In this document: positions 21,354 through 30,475 of the stretch, one piece after another
Layout: each line of letters opens with the position of its first letter
Position numbering within the stretch: the stretch's first letter is position 1
NCBI GenBank assembly: GCA_036518215.1
Contig: DATDNP010000077.1
Coordinates: 1-32,824, forward strand
Direction of reading: 5' to 3'
Origin: CF-39 sp036518215
GTDB taxonomy: Bacteria > Chloroflexota > Limnocylindria > P2-11E
DNA: 32,824 nt
Notes under the pieces: model-generated
What the model was told of the DNA's origin: nothing
What the model saw: only the letters and a program-made list of their open reading frames with translations
Databases searched by the model: none
Position numbers and translations under genes: made by a program

Positions 21354-22651
21354 AGCGACGGCGCGCCGGGCGACGGCAGTACGCGCTCGGCCCACGCCGC
21401 GGCGCGGAGGAGCCGCTCGTCGTCGCCGGGGGCGGCCACGAGCTGGAGGCCGAGCGGTAGTCCATGCGGGCCGATGCCGGTCGGGATCGTGATCGCGGGC
21501 GCGCCGGTGAGCGACCAGCGGGAGCAGAAGCGCGCATCGCCCGTCGTCTCGAGCGTCGGCGCCTCGCCCGTCGTCGGTGGCGTGAGGATCGCGTCGTACG
21601 GGGCAGCCCATGACACGAACGCCGTGATCATCTCGACGCGCGTGCGCATCGCGCGCTCGTACGCGTCGTCGTCGATGCGCAGGCCCTCCTCGAGCTGCTC
21701 GCGCGCGAAGCCGCTGAGGAGGTCGGGCGCCGCGGCGACGCGTGGGAGCACGGCGCGCGCGCCCTCGTACAGCATGATCGTTCGGATCGTGCGCACGGCG
21801 TCGTCGAGGGCGGCGGGCGGCTCGGGCCATTCGATCGGACCGCCCGCCGCGGCGAGCGCGTCGACGTCCTCCTGGAAGCGGTCGCGCATCGAATCGCTCG
21901 CGTGCTCCCACTCCGACGTGCGCAGCGCGGCGAGTCGCGGTGCGCCCTCGGCTGCGCGCGGCGCGCGCTCGCTGTCGCGCGCGAGGATCGCGGCGAAGAG
22001 TCCGGCGGATCGCACGGTCGTCGCGAGGACGCCGACGTGGTCGAGCGTGTCGGAGAACTCGAACGCCCCGTCGAGGCTGATGCGACCGAACGTCGGCTTG
22101 TAGCCGACGACGCCGCAGAAGGCGGCGGGCCGGATGGTCGAGCCGTTCGTCTGCGAGCCGACGGCGGCGGGGATCACTCGCGCCGCGACCGCGGCCGCCG
22201 ATCCCATCGACGACCCTCCCGGAGTGCGGCTCGTGTCCCAGGGGTTGCGCGTGGGACCCGGCGTGAGGTACGCGATCTCCGCCGTCACCGTCTTGCCGAA
22301 CACGATGCCGCCCGCCGACTCGATCGCGCGCACGACCGCGCTGCTCGCGTCGGGGACCCGACCGCGGAAGAACGCGCATCCGTTCTCGGTCGGGATCCCT
22401 GCGGTGTCGAAGATGTCTTTGACGCCTATCGGGATGCCCTCGAGGCGGCCGACCGCGACGCGCGACCGCCGCTTCTCGTCCGAGGCGCGCGCGAGACGGC
22501 GCGCGCGCTCGGCATCCAGCCAGGTGAACGCGTGCAGCCGCGGCTCCGTGCTCTCGTATCGCTCGAGCGCGCGCTCGACGAGCGCCGCGCTCGTCAGCTC
22601 GCGGTTCGCGAGCGCGTCCGCGATCGCGACGAGGTCCGTGTCTTGCGCCAT
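21350..22651 (-). CDS. Amidase signature family enzyme
   Basis: A protein of 433 residues with the Ser-cisSer-Lys catalytic triad pattern. GVKDIFDTAG carries the Lys (about 78), GGSSMGSAAAVAA the cis-Ser (about 148), and SQTNGSTIRPAAFCGVVGYK the nucleophile Ser (about 171), followed by PTFGRIS as in typical amidases. It hydrolyses a C-N amide bond of an unknown small molecule. It lacks GatA context (no gatB or gatC nearby), so GatA is unlikely. The start at ATG 22649-22651 precedes the standard first helix. The gene is last in a five-gene minus-strand operon, and its start lies 58 bp inside the end of the upstream GNAT gene. Confidence 0.9.
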   Translation of the reverse strand: MAQDTDLVAIADALANRELTSAALVERALERYESTEPRLHAFTWLDAERARRLARASDEKRRSRVAVGRLEGIPIGVKDIFDTAGIPTENGCAFFRGRVPDASSAVVRAIESAGGIVFGKTVTAEIAYLTPGPTRNPWDTSRTPGGSSMGSAAAVAARVIPAAVGSQTNGSTIRPAAFCGVVGYKPTFGRISLDGAFEFSDTLDHVGVLATTVRSAGLFAAILARDSERAPRAAEGAPRLAALRTSEWEHASDSMRDRFQEDVDALAAAGGPIEWPEPPAALDDAVRTIRTIMLYEGARAVLPRVAAAPDLLSGFAREQLEEGLRIDDDAYERAMRTRVEMITAFVSWAAPYDAILTPPTTGEAPTLETTGDARFCSRWSLTGAPAITIPTGIGPHGLPLGLQLVAAPGDDERLLRAAAWAERVLPSPGAPSL

Positions 22652-23268
22652 GTCGCACGCATAGTGACGCGTGGCGCCCATGGCCGCGCGAGTCCAGGCA
22701 GGACGCCACGGATCTTGCGGAAGCCAGCACGCCGGAACAGCGCTTCGGTGCCCATGAACACGGCGCCATCGCTGAACCTGCGCTCGTCGGGACGCGGATA
22801 GCCCTCGATCGCAGGCGCGCCGTGGTCGCGCGCGTACTCGATCGCGGCCCGCAGGAGCGCGAGCGCGACGCCCCTGCCGCGATGCGGCCTCCGCACCGTG
22901 ATGCACGGGATGACCCACGCGGCCACGTCGTCGACGGGCTGCGTCGTCTTCGACCGCTTCAGCTCGTCGTAGTCGTCACGTGGACCGAGCGACACGAAAC
23001 CCAGCGGCGCATCCTCCTCGTACGCGACGAGCACCGGCGCGTGGCGACGGCGCGCGAGCCTTCGCAGGATCTCGCGGCGCCGTTCCGCGTTCTGATCCTT
23101 CGTGCCGCCGACGATCCCGGCGTCCGCCCACTGATCCTTCCGGTAGCGCCACCACAGATCCCAGCAGTTCGACCCGAACGTACTGCTCGTGATCGTCTTC
23201 ACGTCATCCACACGATCCTGCGTCAGCGGTCGCACATCGAGCTTCGTCGTACGTGGCTTCGTGGGCAT
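22594..23268 (-). CDS. GNAT family acetyltransferase (first of paralogous pair)
   Basis: A protein of 224 residues. It has a GNAT core with strand AWVIPCITVRR, acetyl-CoA loop RPHRGRGVALALLRAAIEYA and the terminal MGTEALFRRAGFRKIRGVLP. N-terminal VKTITSSTFGSNCWDLWWRY and the middle RRRHAPVLVAYEEDAPLGFVS are shared with the next gene upstream. The last ~20 residues are an Arg/Ser/Thr-rich extension read in the overlap with the amidase start; homologous sequence ends near VTMRA, so the C-terminus has drifted. The start at 23268 is 4 bp after the stop of the paralogue. The acceptor is unknown. Confidence 0.85.
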   Translation of the reverse strand: MPTKPRTTKLDVRPLTQDRVDDVKTITSSTFGSNCWDLWWRYRKDQWADAGIVGGTKDQNAERRREILRRLARRRHAPVLVAYEEDAPLGFVSLGPRDDYDELKRSKTTQPVDDVAAWVIPCITVRRPHRGRGVALALLRAAIEYARDHGAPAIEGYPRPDERRFSDGAVFMGTEALFRRAGFRKIRGVLPGLARPWAPRVTMRATWRKTRTSSRSRTRSRTAS

Positions 23269-23272
23269 CGTG

Positions 23273-23917
23273 TCAGTGTTGCCGAGCCCCGATGGTCTTG
23301 CACGCAGCTCGCATCGCGACGCGCGGCGCCCAGCCCCGCGGAAGATCCGTCATCACGCCGCGGACCCGCCGATAGCCCGCCTTCTTGAACATCGCCTCGG
23401 TGCCGATGAAGGCGAAGTCGTCGTGCAGCTTCGTCTCGGTCCGTGGGTACCCTTCGATCGCGGGCGCGCCGTGCCTCCCCGCGTACTCGACCGCCGCCTC
23501 GAGGAGCGCGATGGCGATCCCACGGCGCCGGTATCCGCGGCGCACGGTGATGCACGGGATGACCCATGCCGCGACGTCATCGACGGGCGGCGTCGCTTTC
23601 GAGCGCGCCACCCGGCCGTAATCCGTGCGCGGCCCGAGGGACACGAATCCCGCAGGCTCACGCCCCACGTACGCCACGAGCATCGGCGCGTGCCTGCGTC
23701 GCGCGAGCTTGGCGACGATCGCGCGGCGTCGCTCTTCGACCGTGGCGGTCGGCGCCCCGGCGATACCGAGCGCGCGTTGTTGCGACGCGGTGTAGCGATG
23801 ATGCAGATCCCAGCACTGCGCACCCCACGAGCCCCGCGTGATCGTCTTCACGTCCGCGGCGCGCGACGGAGTGAGCGGCCTGATCGTCAGCTCGCCGTCG
23901 CCAGCTGCCTTTGACAT
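23273..23917 (-). CDS. GNAT family acetyltransferase (second of paralogous pair)
   Basis: A protein of 214 residues closely related to its downstream neighbour: VKTITRGSWGAQCWDLHHRY, RRRHAPMLVAYVGREPAGFV, AWVIPCITVRRGYRRRGIAI and FIGTEAMFKKAGYRRVRGVM align along nearly the whole length, so a tandem gene duplication is evident. It has a GNAT fold with the R-R-x-G-I-A acetyl-CoA loop. The start ATG 23915-23917 lies inside the 3' end of the exonuclease gene (31-bp overlap) and has GAGG close upstream. The conserved Cys-Trp-Asp-Leu in the N-terminal region may be part of the acceptor site. The substrate is unknown. Confidence 0.85.
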   Translation of the reverse strand: MSKAAGDGELTIRPLTPSRAADVKTITRGSWGAQCWDLHHRYTASQQRALGIAGAPTATVEERRRAIVAKLARRRHAPMLVAYVGREPAGFVSLGPRTDYGRVARSKATPPVDDVAAWVIPCITVRRGYRRRGIAIALLEAAVEYAGRHGAPAIEGYPRTETKLHDDFAFIGTEAMFKKAGYRRVRGVMTDLPRGWAPRVAMRAACKTIGARQH

Positions 23918-25032
23918 TTCCTCGTCAGCCTCCGCGTGCGCGCCTCGGCCTGCTCGCGCCAGCGCTCGGAGCCCAACCCGAGAGCGAGCAGCGTCTCGAG
24001 CATCTGGACGACGCGCGCTGCGTCGCCGCGTCGCTCGAGATGACGAGCGTACGGGAGCGCGACCTTCACGCGAAGCTCGTTGTCGCCATCGAAGTACGCG
24101 CTCTCGTAGCACGCGTGCGCGGCATCGAGCTCGCCCGTCCGCTCGAACACGCGGGCAAGCGCGAACGCGGCCGGCGCGTGGTCGGGAGCGCGCCCGGAAC
24201 GAGCCGCGAGCACCGCGCGCGCGACGCGATCGGCGATGCGCACGAGCGAGACGACATCGCGCGCGTTGTGCAGGAGCACCGGCGCGATGATCGACTCGTC
24301 GCCGCGGCGCAGGTAGTGGAAGTACGCGTCGGGGATGAGCGAGCCGGGGATGTCGGTGACGCGTCCGTCGTCGAGGACGCTCTCTTCGAGCTGCCGCAGC
24401 GTCGTGGAGCCGAAGCGATCCTTCCAGAGCCGTCGCGCGGGGTGGAGCAGATCGAGGTGCGACTCGTCGACGGTGAGGTCGCTCCGGATCGCCATGACGA
24501 ATCGCGTGCGCAGGAGCGGGAGGTCGAACGTCTTACCGTTGTACGACGCGCACGCGCGGAACGGCTCGAGCACTCCCTTCAGGTGTTCCACGAACGCCGA
24601 TTCCGCCGAAAGGTCGCGAAGCATGTGCTGCTGCAGGATCAACTGGCCATCGGCGAGGTACGCGATCCCAAGAAGGAAGACGTACGTGCCGGTACCGCCG
24701 GAGAGACCCGTCGTCTCCGTATCCAAGAAGAGGATGTCCTCCCAGCGTCGCGGCGGCTCGCCCTTGAGCCCGAGGTGCGCGACGAGCAGCGGATCGACGG
24801 CTCCCCGGCCGACGATCTCGAGCCCGAGCCCGTCGACGTCGAGCCGCTGCTCGCGTACCTCGTAAGGCAGTGGCGCGTCGCCAGCGCCGGCGTGGCGAAG
24901 CGGCGAACGAGAGGAGTCCGCCGCGGCTCTCCAGCCCGACGCCGGCGCCGCGCTTTCGTCGCCAGACCGCGCACCGCGACGCGCCCGGTCTGCGGCGATG
25001 ATCTCGGCGACACGGGCGCGAAGGTCGTTCAC
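23887..25032 (-). CDS. MrfB/YprB-like DEDD 3'-5' exonuclease
   Basis: A protein of 381 residues. The RNase H-like exonuclease domain begins near 100: LFLDTETTGLSGGTGTYVFL gives D104 and E106, ASYNGKTFDLPLL gives D170, and LLHNARDVVSLVRIADRV gives the last DEDD Asp near 258. The C-terminal ~100 residues look like helical repeats (APAAFALARVFERTGELDAA). This architecture matches B. subtilis YprB, renamed MrfB, which works with the helicase MrfA in repair of mitomycin C damage. The same pairing occurs here: its GTG start overlaps the helicase stop as GTGA, so the two are coupled. The first ~60 residues are low complexity. Confident as to family; the substrate lesion is inferred. Confidence 0.9.
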   Translation of the reverse strand: MNDLRARVAEIIAADRARRGARSGDESAAPASGWRAAADSSRSPLRHAGAGDAPLPYEVREQRLDVDGLGLEIVGRGAVDPLLVAHLGLKGEPPRRWEDILFLDTETTGLSGGTGTYVFLLGIAYLADGQLILQQHMLRDLSAESAFVEHLKGVLEPFRACASYNGKTFDLPLLRTRFVMAIRSDLTVDESHLDLLHPARRLWKDRFGSTTLRQLEESVLDDGRVTDIPGSLIPDAYFHYLRRGDESIIAPVLLHNARDVVSLVRIADRVARAVLAARSGRAPDHAPAAFALARVFERTGELDAAHACYESAYFDGDNELRVKVALPYARHLERRGDAARVVQMLETLLALGLGSERWREQAEARTRRLTRKCQRQLATAS

Positions 25033-27353
25033 GCCAGTGACAGGAGATGCGCGACGGCGTCGCGAACGTCCGTCCCGAGGGCGTATGCCGGCCCGACGCA
25101 GGACGGACAGCCGGTCTGACAGCCACAGGCTGCGAGGTGCTCGCGCGCGCGCGCGAAGAGCGGCTGCGCGCTCTTGAAGAGACGTTCCGCGAAGCCGATG
25201 CCGCCGGGCGTCATGTCGAAGAGGTAGATCGTCGGACGCTCGGTGTGCGGCGAGCGCACCTCGACCGCCAGGCCGAGGTCGTGTGGATCGCACATGAGGA
25301 AGAGCGGCGCGAGGCCGTGGAGGAGGTTCCCGAGCCCGGCGAGCGCGACCTCGACGCGCTCGCGCGGCCATCCGGCGATCGCGCGCTCGGGGAGCGACGT
25401 CCAGAAGGACGTCGTCTGCAGCTCCTGCTCCGGGAGGTGGATCTTCCCCCAGCCGACGTTCTCGTGCGTGTACATCGTGAGCTTCTTGTAGATGGTGGTG
25501 AGCGTGGACACGAGCACCTCGCCGTGCGCGAGGTCGAAGCCCTTCTGCGACGAGTGACGCTCGAACTCGTCGATGACGCGGATGCGCACCGCGAGCTCGG
25601 CCTGCGTGTAGTAGTCGACCTTCACCTCGCGCACGTACGCCTTCGCGTTGTCCCAGTCGAGGCGCTCGACCTGGAGCTGTTTGCCCTCGTGGAGGTAGAT
25701 GGCCTGCTCGTGCAGCATCACCTGCGCGGCGAACCGGTCGATCTCGCCGATGATCTTCACCTTGCCGTCGTGGTATTCGGACCCGACGGTGCGCGGCGCC
25801 GGGCCGGTGGTGTCGACGATGACGACGTTGTCGTTCGTCGCGGTGCGCAGCGACGTCACCTCGGCGGGGAAGGACTGATCCGACCAGTGGTACTTCCCGC
25901 CGGACTCGTGCAGAACGCCCTGCTCGTCGAGATACGCGAGCACGCCCGGCGTGTCCTCCGTGCCGAAGCGCTCCCTTGTCTCGAAGGGGATCTCGAACGC
26001 GGCGCACTTCAGGTGATGCACGAGCACGTGGAGGTTGTCGGGATTCACGAGCCCGGCCTCGGGCGAGCGGTCGAGGACGTACTCGGGGTGCTGCACGACG
26101 TACTGGTCGGTCGGCGACGAGCTCGCGACGAGGAACGCCGCCGAGAGCTCCTCGCGCCGTCCGGCGCGCCCCATCTGCTGCCACGTCGACGCGACCGTGC
26201 CGGGATAGCCGAGGAGCACGGCGGCCTGCAGTGCGCCGATGTCGATCCCGAGCTCGAGCGCGTTCGTCGACACGACGCCGCGCACGGTCCCGTCGCGCAG
26301 GCCGCGCTCGATGGCGCGGCGCTCGGACGGAAGATAGCCGCCGCGATAGCCGCGTATGAGATCGTGCGGCCACTGCGGCTGCGGGAAGCGCGCGCGGAGG
26401 TAGGTGAGCAGCAGCTCCGTCTCCACGCGCGAGCGCGCGAACGAGATCGTCTGCACGCCCGACGCGAGGAGCGTCGCCGCGATGTCGCGTCCAGTGAGGA
26501 GCGCGCTCTGCCGGACGCCGAGCCCGCGGTTCACGACCGGCGGGTTCACGAAGACGAGCACCTTCTCGCCGCGCGGCGCGCCTGACTCGTCGATGACGAC
26601 GACGTCGTCCTCGATGTGTTCGCGCGCGAGCTCGTCGGGGTTCGCGATCGTGGCCGACGTGCAGATGAACACCGGATGCGAGCCGTAGAACTCACAGATA
26701 CGTCGCAGGCGGCGGAGGACGTTCGCCACGTGGCTGCCGAAGACACCGCGGTACGTGTGGAGCTCGTCGAGGACGACGTAGCGAAGGTTCTCGAAGAGCT
26801 TCACCCACTTCGTGTGGTGGGGGAGGATGCCGGTATGGAGCATGTCTGGGTTGGTGATGACGACGTGCCCGGCGCTGCGGATGGCCGCACGAACGGCCGG
26901 CGGCGTGTCGCCGTCGTACGTGTACGTCTTCAGCTCGATGTCCATGTCGGTGGACTCGCGCTCGAGCTCGGCGAGCTGGTCCTGCGACAGCGCCTTCGTG
27001 GGGAAGATGTAGAGCGCTCGCGCGGTCTGCTCTTTCGCGATCGCGTCGAGGACAGGCAGGTTGTAGCAGAGCGTCTTCCCGGACGCGGTCGGGGTGACGA
27101 TGACGGTGTGGCGTCCCGCCCGCGTCGACTCGAGCGCGGCCACCTGATGTGAGTAGAGCTCGTTGATCCCGCGACGGCGCAGCGCCGCCGCGATGCGACC
27201 ATCGAGCCATTCGGGGAAGGGCGCGTAGCGCGCGGGCTTCGCGGGGATCCGCTCCCAGCGGGTGACCATCTCCTGGAACGACGCGTCCCGCGTGAGGCCA
27301 TCGAGGATCTGCTCGAGGCTCGTGCGAGCGGGGAACCGAACGGACGTTCTCAA
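25029..27353 (-). CDS. MrfA/YprA-like DEAD/DEAH-box helicase
   Basis: A superfamily 2 helicase of about 774 residues (B. subtilis MrfA is about 750). Helicase motif I TPTASGKT is near 87-94, TNPDMLH near 168, DELH near 196-199, TSATIANP after it, STNALELGIDIG as motif V and QQMGRAGRR as motif VI. The C-terminal half is the DUF1998-type region, with CGCQTGCPSC plus an earlier Cys as a four-Cys metal site near the end. It unwinds DNA with MrfB. The start is uncertain: I choose TTG at 27351-27353 because homology begins soon after; the ATG at 27434 would add about 27 residues without family resemblance. First gene of the five-gene minus-strand operon. Confidence 0.92.
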   Translation of the reverse strand: MRTSVRFPARTSLEQILDGLTRDASFQEMVTRWERIPAKPARYAPFPEWLDGRIAAALRRRGINELYSHQVAALESTRAGRHTVIVTPTASGKTLCYNLPVLDAIAKEQTARALYIFPTKALSQDQLAELERESTDMDIELKTYTYDGDTPPAVRAAIRSAGHVVITNPDMLHTGILPHHTKWVKLFENLRYVVLDELHTYRGVFGSHVANVLRRLRRICEFYGSHPVFICTSATIANPDELAREHIEDDVVVIDESGAPRGEKVLVFVNPPVVNRGLGVRQSALLTGRDIAATLLASGVQTISFARSRVETELLLTYLRARFPQPQWPHDLIRGYRGGYLPSERRAIERGLRDGTVRGVVSTNALELGIDIGALQAAVLLGYPGTVASTWQQMGRAGRREELSAAFLVASSSPTDQYVVQHPEYVLDRSPEAGLVNPDNLHVLVHHLKCAAFEIPFETRERFGTEDTPGVLAYLDEQGVLHESGGKYHWSDQSFPAEVTSLRTATNDNVVIVDTTGPAPRTVGSEYHDGKVKIIGEIDRFAAQVMLHEQAIYLHEGKQLQVERLDWDNAKAYVREVKVDYYTQAELAVRIRVIDEFERHSSQKGFDLAHGEVLVSTLTTIYKKLTMYTHENVGWGKIHLPEQELQTTSFWTSLPERAIAGWPRERVEVALAGLGNLLHGLAPLFLMCDPHDLGLAVEVRSPHTERPTIYLFDMTPGGIGFAERLFKSAQPLFARAREHLAACGCQTGCPSCVGPAYALGTDVRDAVAHLLSLA

Positions 27354-27449
27354 GAGGGAGCGACGATATGGAACGGCCGTTCGAACGTCAAGGGACCGGA
27401 ATTGGTCGCAGAGGGCGCCGGCGCGCGGCGGCACCCCCTGCGCGAATCC

Positions 27450-28793
27450 TTACTCCCGGGCGCCGTTCAGCTTCACGATCTGTGAGGCCGACGCCGAGTA
27501 GCAGTAGGTGCATCCGACGTCGACCGCGGCCTGCGTCGAGCCCGCGTTGAACTTCCCGCTCGTCGGCGCGACCGAGTAGGTCCATGCGACGCTCGGCGCG
27601 ACGCAATCGACCGCCGTCTGGAACTCGCCGAACACCCACGTGCTGCTGGATTGCTGCTGCCAGAGCGTTCCGTGCATCGACACCTGGACAGAACGCGAGC
27701 AGGACAACGTGCCCGAGAGGGTCGCGAGCCCCGTCTGATTGTTCACCGTGCCGACGCTGTTGATCGTGGCGCCGAGATACGACGGCGGTGGCGGTGGCGG
27801 ATTCTCGATCCGGATGCGACCGTGCTGGAGCGACAGCGAGTTGTCGCAGTAGTAATGGAATGTCGCCTGGAACGTGACAAGCGATCCGTCCCAGCCGAAC
27901 GTCACCTCCTCTACCGTGAAGAATCCGCTCACGACGTTGCAGCCCCCGCTGTCCCCGCTCACGTCGATGCCAGGCTGCGAGCCGGTCCGCGACATGGTGC
28001 GCACGGCCCCGTCGTACGTTCCGACGGCGAGAGGCATGTTGTGAGGTGCCGCGAGCGAAACGTACCAGTAGTGCGTGTACGCGCCCTGGACGACCTTGCC
28101 GTTGAACGTATCGGTGTCCTGCGGCAGCGACGACGTGAACGTCGAGTCCGCCGCCGTGTACAGCTGCTCGTACGTCCCGACGTTCGTGTTCGTCCTGATC
28201 AGGTAGAGGTACGTACCCGATGTCGGGACGGTCATATTCCCAGGTGGCAGCGTGCTCCCGGGCGCAGGCGCCGGTGATTCGATGCGAACGCGCCCGTACA
28301 GCGCCGGCGCCAGGCCTTCGCAGTGCTGTTCGAACGTCGCGTCCAACACGGTGATCTCGCCAAGCGACGAGAACGCGAGCTCGTTGATATCGAACTGCCC
28401 GGTCGTCGTGTTGCAGCCATGGCCGTCGCCGTACACATCGAGCCCCGGTGTCGTCGACGTTTGGTAACGGGTCGCGCCGGTGTACGACCCGACCGCGAGA
28501 GCTTGACCAACGGGCGCGGACAGGTTCACCTGCCAGTTCTCGGTGGCCGACGAGACGAACGCGTTCGAGCGGTCGAGGCGGACCGCGCCGCCGAGCGTGA
28601 TGCCCGGGCCGTTCTCGAAGAGCATCTCGCGGCCGCTGCCGACCCAGTCACCGGTCTCGCTGTACAGATACACGAACGTGCCGGTGCTCGGAACGGTCAG
28701 CGATCCGGCCGGGAGCGTCACGGTCGCCGCCGCCGGTAGAGCCTCCGCATAGAGGACGAGAGCGACGATCAGAAGGAACGTCAGGCGCTTCAC
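27450..28793 (-). CDS. Secreted protein with two tandem homologous domains
   Basis: A protein of 447 residues with an N-terminal signal peptide (KRLTFLLIVALVLYAEALPA, cleavage near AAA). Two homologous domains follow, about residues 25-175 and 185-335. Each opens with a LPxGxxTVPSTGTxxYL-like strand, contains a GxY(T/D)GAxR segment and a G-I/L-DV-x-GD-x-x-GCN motif, and has a second Cys about 40 residues later (EQHCEG; HYYCDN). One disulfide per domain is likely. A Pro-rich linker (PPPPPPS) leads to a third, immunoglobulin-like C-terminal domain with further Cys (LSCSRS, VDCVAP, CTYCYS). I recognise no family. Start GTG with GAGGGAGG upstream. It is probably extracellular; its position next to the GH13 gene on the same strand may be incidental. 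Confidence 0.82.
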   Translation of the reverse strand: MKRLTFLLIVALVLYAEALPAAATVTLPAGSLTVPSTGTFVYLYSETGDWVGSGREMLFENGPGITLGGAVRLDRSNAFVSSATENWQVNLSAPVGQALAVGSYTGATRYQTSTTPGLDVYGDGHGCNTTTGQFDINELAFSSLGEITVLDATFEQHCEGLAPALYGRVRIESPAPAPGSTLPPGNMTVPTSGTYLYLIRTNTNVGTYEQLYTAADSTFTSSLPQDTDTFNGKVVQGAYTHYWYVSLAAPHNMPLAVGTYDGAVRTMSRTGSQPGIDVSGDSGGCNVVSGFFTVEEVTFGWDGSLVTFQATFHYYCDNSLSLQHGRIRIENPPPPPPSYLGATINSVGTVNNQTGLATLSGTLSCSRSVQVSMHGTLWQQQSSSTWVFGEFQTAVDCVAPSVAWTYSVAPTSGKFNAGSTQAAVDVGCTYCYSASASQIVKLNGARE

Positions 28794-28856
28794 GGGTCCC
28801 TCCCTCGCGCGATGAAGCCGCTGGCGGGATTACACGCCGTGAGGCGCGAGAGGCAA

Positions 28857-30437
28857 TTAGTACGAACGCGCTCTGAGGATGACCCCTTCGTTCGGCTCGA
28901 TCGAGAGCTCTTGTCCGGTGTGCCCTTCGCGGCCCGGCTCGGTCGAGAGCACGAGGTCCGTCGCGTCCACGGGCAGCGCGATCCGTCGCGAGGCATCGGT
29001 GAAGTTCAGGGCGACCAGAACCTGCTCGTGCTCCGCGGCGCGCTCGAACACATACGTGCCCGTAGCGCCGCGGAGCGACCGGTACGAGCCGCGGCGCAGC
29101 GCAGGGGACTCGCGGCGCACCTGCAGGAGCTGCCGGTAGAAGCTGAACAGCGATCCGGGGTCGTTCCGCTGACGCTCGACATTCACCGCGACGGCGTCAG
29201 CGGCGATCGGGAGCCATGGCTCGCCCGTCGTGAAGCCGGCGTTCGGCGACGCATCCCACTGCATCGGCGTCCGCTCGGGATCGCGGCCGGCGACGTCGAC
29301 GACGCGGTCGCGCGGGATCGGGACGTCGGCCATGCCGATCTCCTCGCCGTAATAGATGAACGGCGTGCCGCGGAGCGTGAGCAGCATCATCGCGGCGACG
29401 CGCGCGCGCTGGATGCCGTACCGCGACGCGGCGCGCGGCCGGTCGTGATTCGAGAGCGTGTAGTCCGGCCATGCGTGCGCGGGGAGTAGCCGCTCCCATC
29501 GCTCGACGACCTCACGGAAGCGATCGGGATCCCACGGCTGCCCGAGGAAATGGAAGTTGAACGGCATGTGGAGCTCGTCGTCCTGGCCGTAGTAGTTCAC
29601 GAGGCGCGCGAGGCTGTCCGTCGTGACCTCGCCGACGGCCATGCGGTCGGGATACTCGTCGAGCACCCGCCGCCACCGACGATGGATCTCGTGCACCTCG
29701 TCGAGATCCCAGTTGCGCTTGCGCCGGCGCCGCGCGAAGAGCCGCGGATTGTTCCGAAGCAGTTCGTCCTTCACGAGGCCGTGCGCGACGTCGACGCGGA
29801 AGCCGTCGACGCCGCGGTCGAGCCAGAAGCGCATGACGTCGTCGATCGCGCGCCGCACGTCCTCGTTCCACCAGTTGAGATCGGGCTGTTCCGGAAGGAA
29901 GTGGTGCATGTAGTACTGGCCCGTAGCGGGATCGAGGGTCCACGCCGAGCGCCGCTCTCCGAAGATCGCGATCCAGTTGTTCGGCGGGCCACCTCGCCTG
30001 TTCGGATCCGCCCACACGTACCAGTCGCGCTTCGCGTTCGCACGCGATGCGCGCGCCTCGCTGAACCAGGGGTGCTGGTCCGACGTGTGGTTCGGGACGA
30101 GGTCGACGATGACGCGGATCCCTCGCCGGTGCGCTTCCGAGAGCAGCCGGTCGAAGTCCGCGAGCGTGCCGAAGGTCGGATCGACGTCGCGATAATCCGA
30201 GACGTCGTAGCCGAAGTCCGCCATCGGCGAGCGGTAGAAGGGCGACAGCCAGATGGCGTCGATGCCCAGGGAGTCCTCGCGTCCGTTCAGATGGTCGAGC
30301 CGCGCGGTGATCCCCGGCAGGTCGCCTATACCGTCGCCGTTCGAGTCCTGGAACGACCGGGGATAGATCTGGTAGAAGACCCCTTCCCGCCACCAGGACC
30401 GCGTTCGTGCGCTCGTCACCTCACCGACCCGGGGCAC
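28857..30437 (-). CDS. GH13 alpha-glucosidase / oligo-1,6-glucosidase-like
   Basis: A protein of 526 residues, normal for GH13 alpha-glucosidases. It opens with WWREGVFYQIYPRSFQDSNG and GIGDLPGI, both typical. Conserved region I is DLVPNHTS (111-119), region II GFRVDVAH with nucleophile D216, region III with general acid E270 (AVGEVTT), and region IV SNHDRPR with D332. A C-terminal beta domain ends near LEL-like SIEPNEGVILRAR. There is no signal peptide, so it acts in the cytosol on imported malto- or isomalto-oligosaccharides, trehalose or sucrose; exact specificity is not evident. The GTG start at 30435-30437 is likely but GTGs a few codons later are possible. It is divergent from the small-gene cluster with 38 bp between. 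Confidence 0.92.
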   Translation of the reverse strand: MPRVGEVTSARTRSWWREGVFYQIYPRSFQDSNGDGIGDLPGITARLDHLNGREDSLGIDAIWLSPFYRSPMADFGYDVSDYRDVDPTFGTLADFDRLLSEAHRRGIRVIVDLVPNHTSDQHPWFSEARASRANAKRDWYVWADPNRRGGPPNNWIAIFGERRSAWTLDPATGQYYMHHFLPEQPDLNWWNEDVRRAIDDVMRFWLDRGVDGFRVDVAHGLVKDELLRNNPRLFARRRRKRNWDLDEVHEIHRRWRRVLDEYPDRMAVGEVTTDSLARLVNYYGQDDELHMPFNFHFLGQPWDPDRFREVVERWERLLPAHAWPDYTLSNHDRPRAASRYGIQRARVAAMMLLTLRGTPFIYYGEEIGMADVPIPRDRVVDVAGRDPERTPMQWDASPNAGFTTGEPWLPIAADAVAVNVERQRNDPGSLFSFYRQLLQVRRESPALRRGSYRSLRGATGTYVFERAAEHEQVLVALNFTDASRRIALPVDATDLVLSTEPGREGHTGQELSIEPNEGVILRARSY

Positions 30438-30475
30438 ATGTGATGCAACGTCATACCGCAGAGGAGGTGACGCAC

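Noticed and set aside
21350..22651. Amidase as GatA of the tRNA amidotransferase
   Set aside because: No gatB or gatC is nearby, and the context is a repair/acetyltransferase operon; the general amidase signature alone does not support GatA.
22658..22663. Leaderless -10 box (TATGCG) before the amidase
   Set aside because: It lacks the final T and the gene lies inside an operon overlapping the upstream GNAT, so a separate promoter is not needed.
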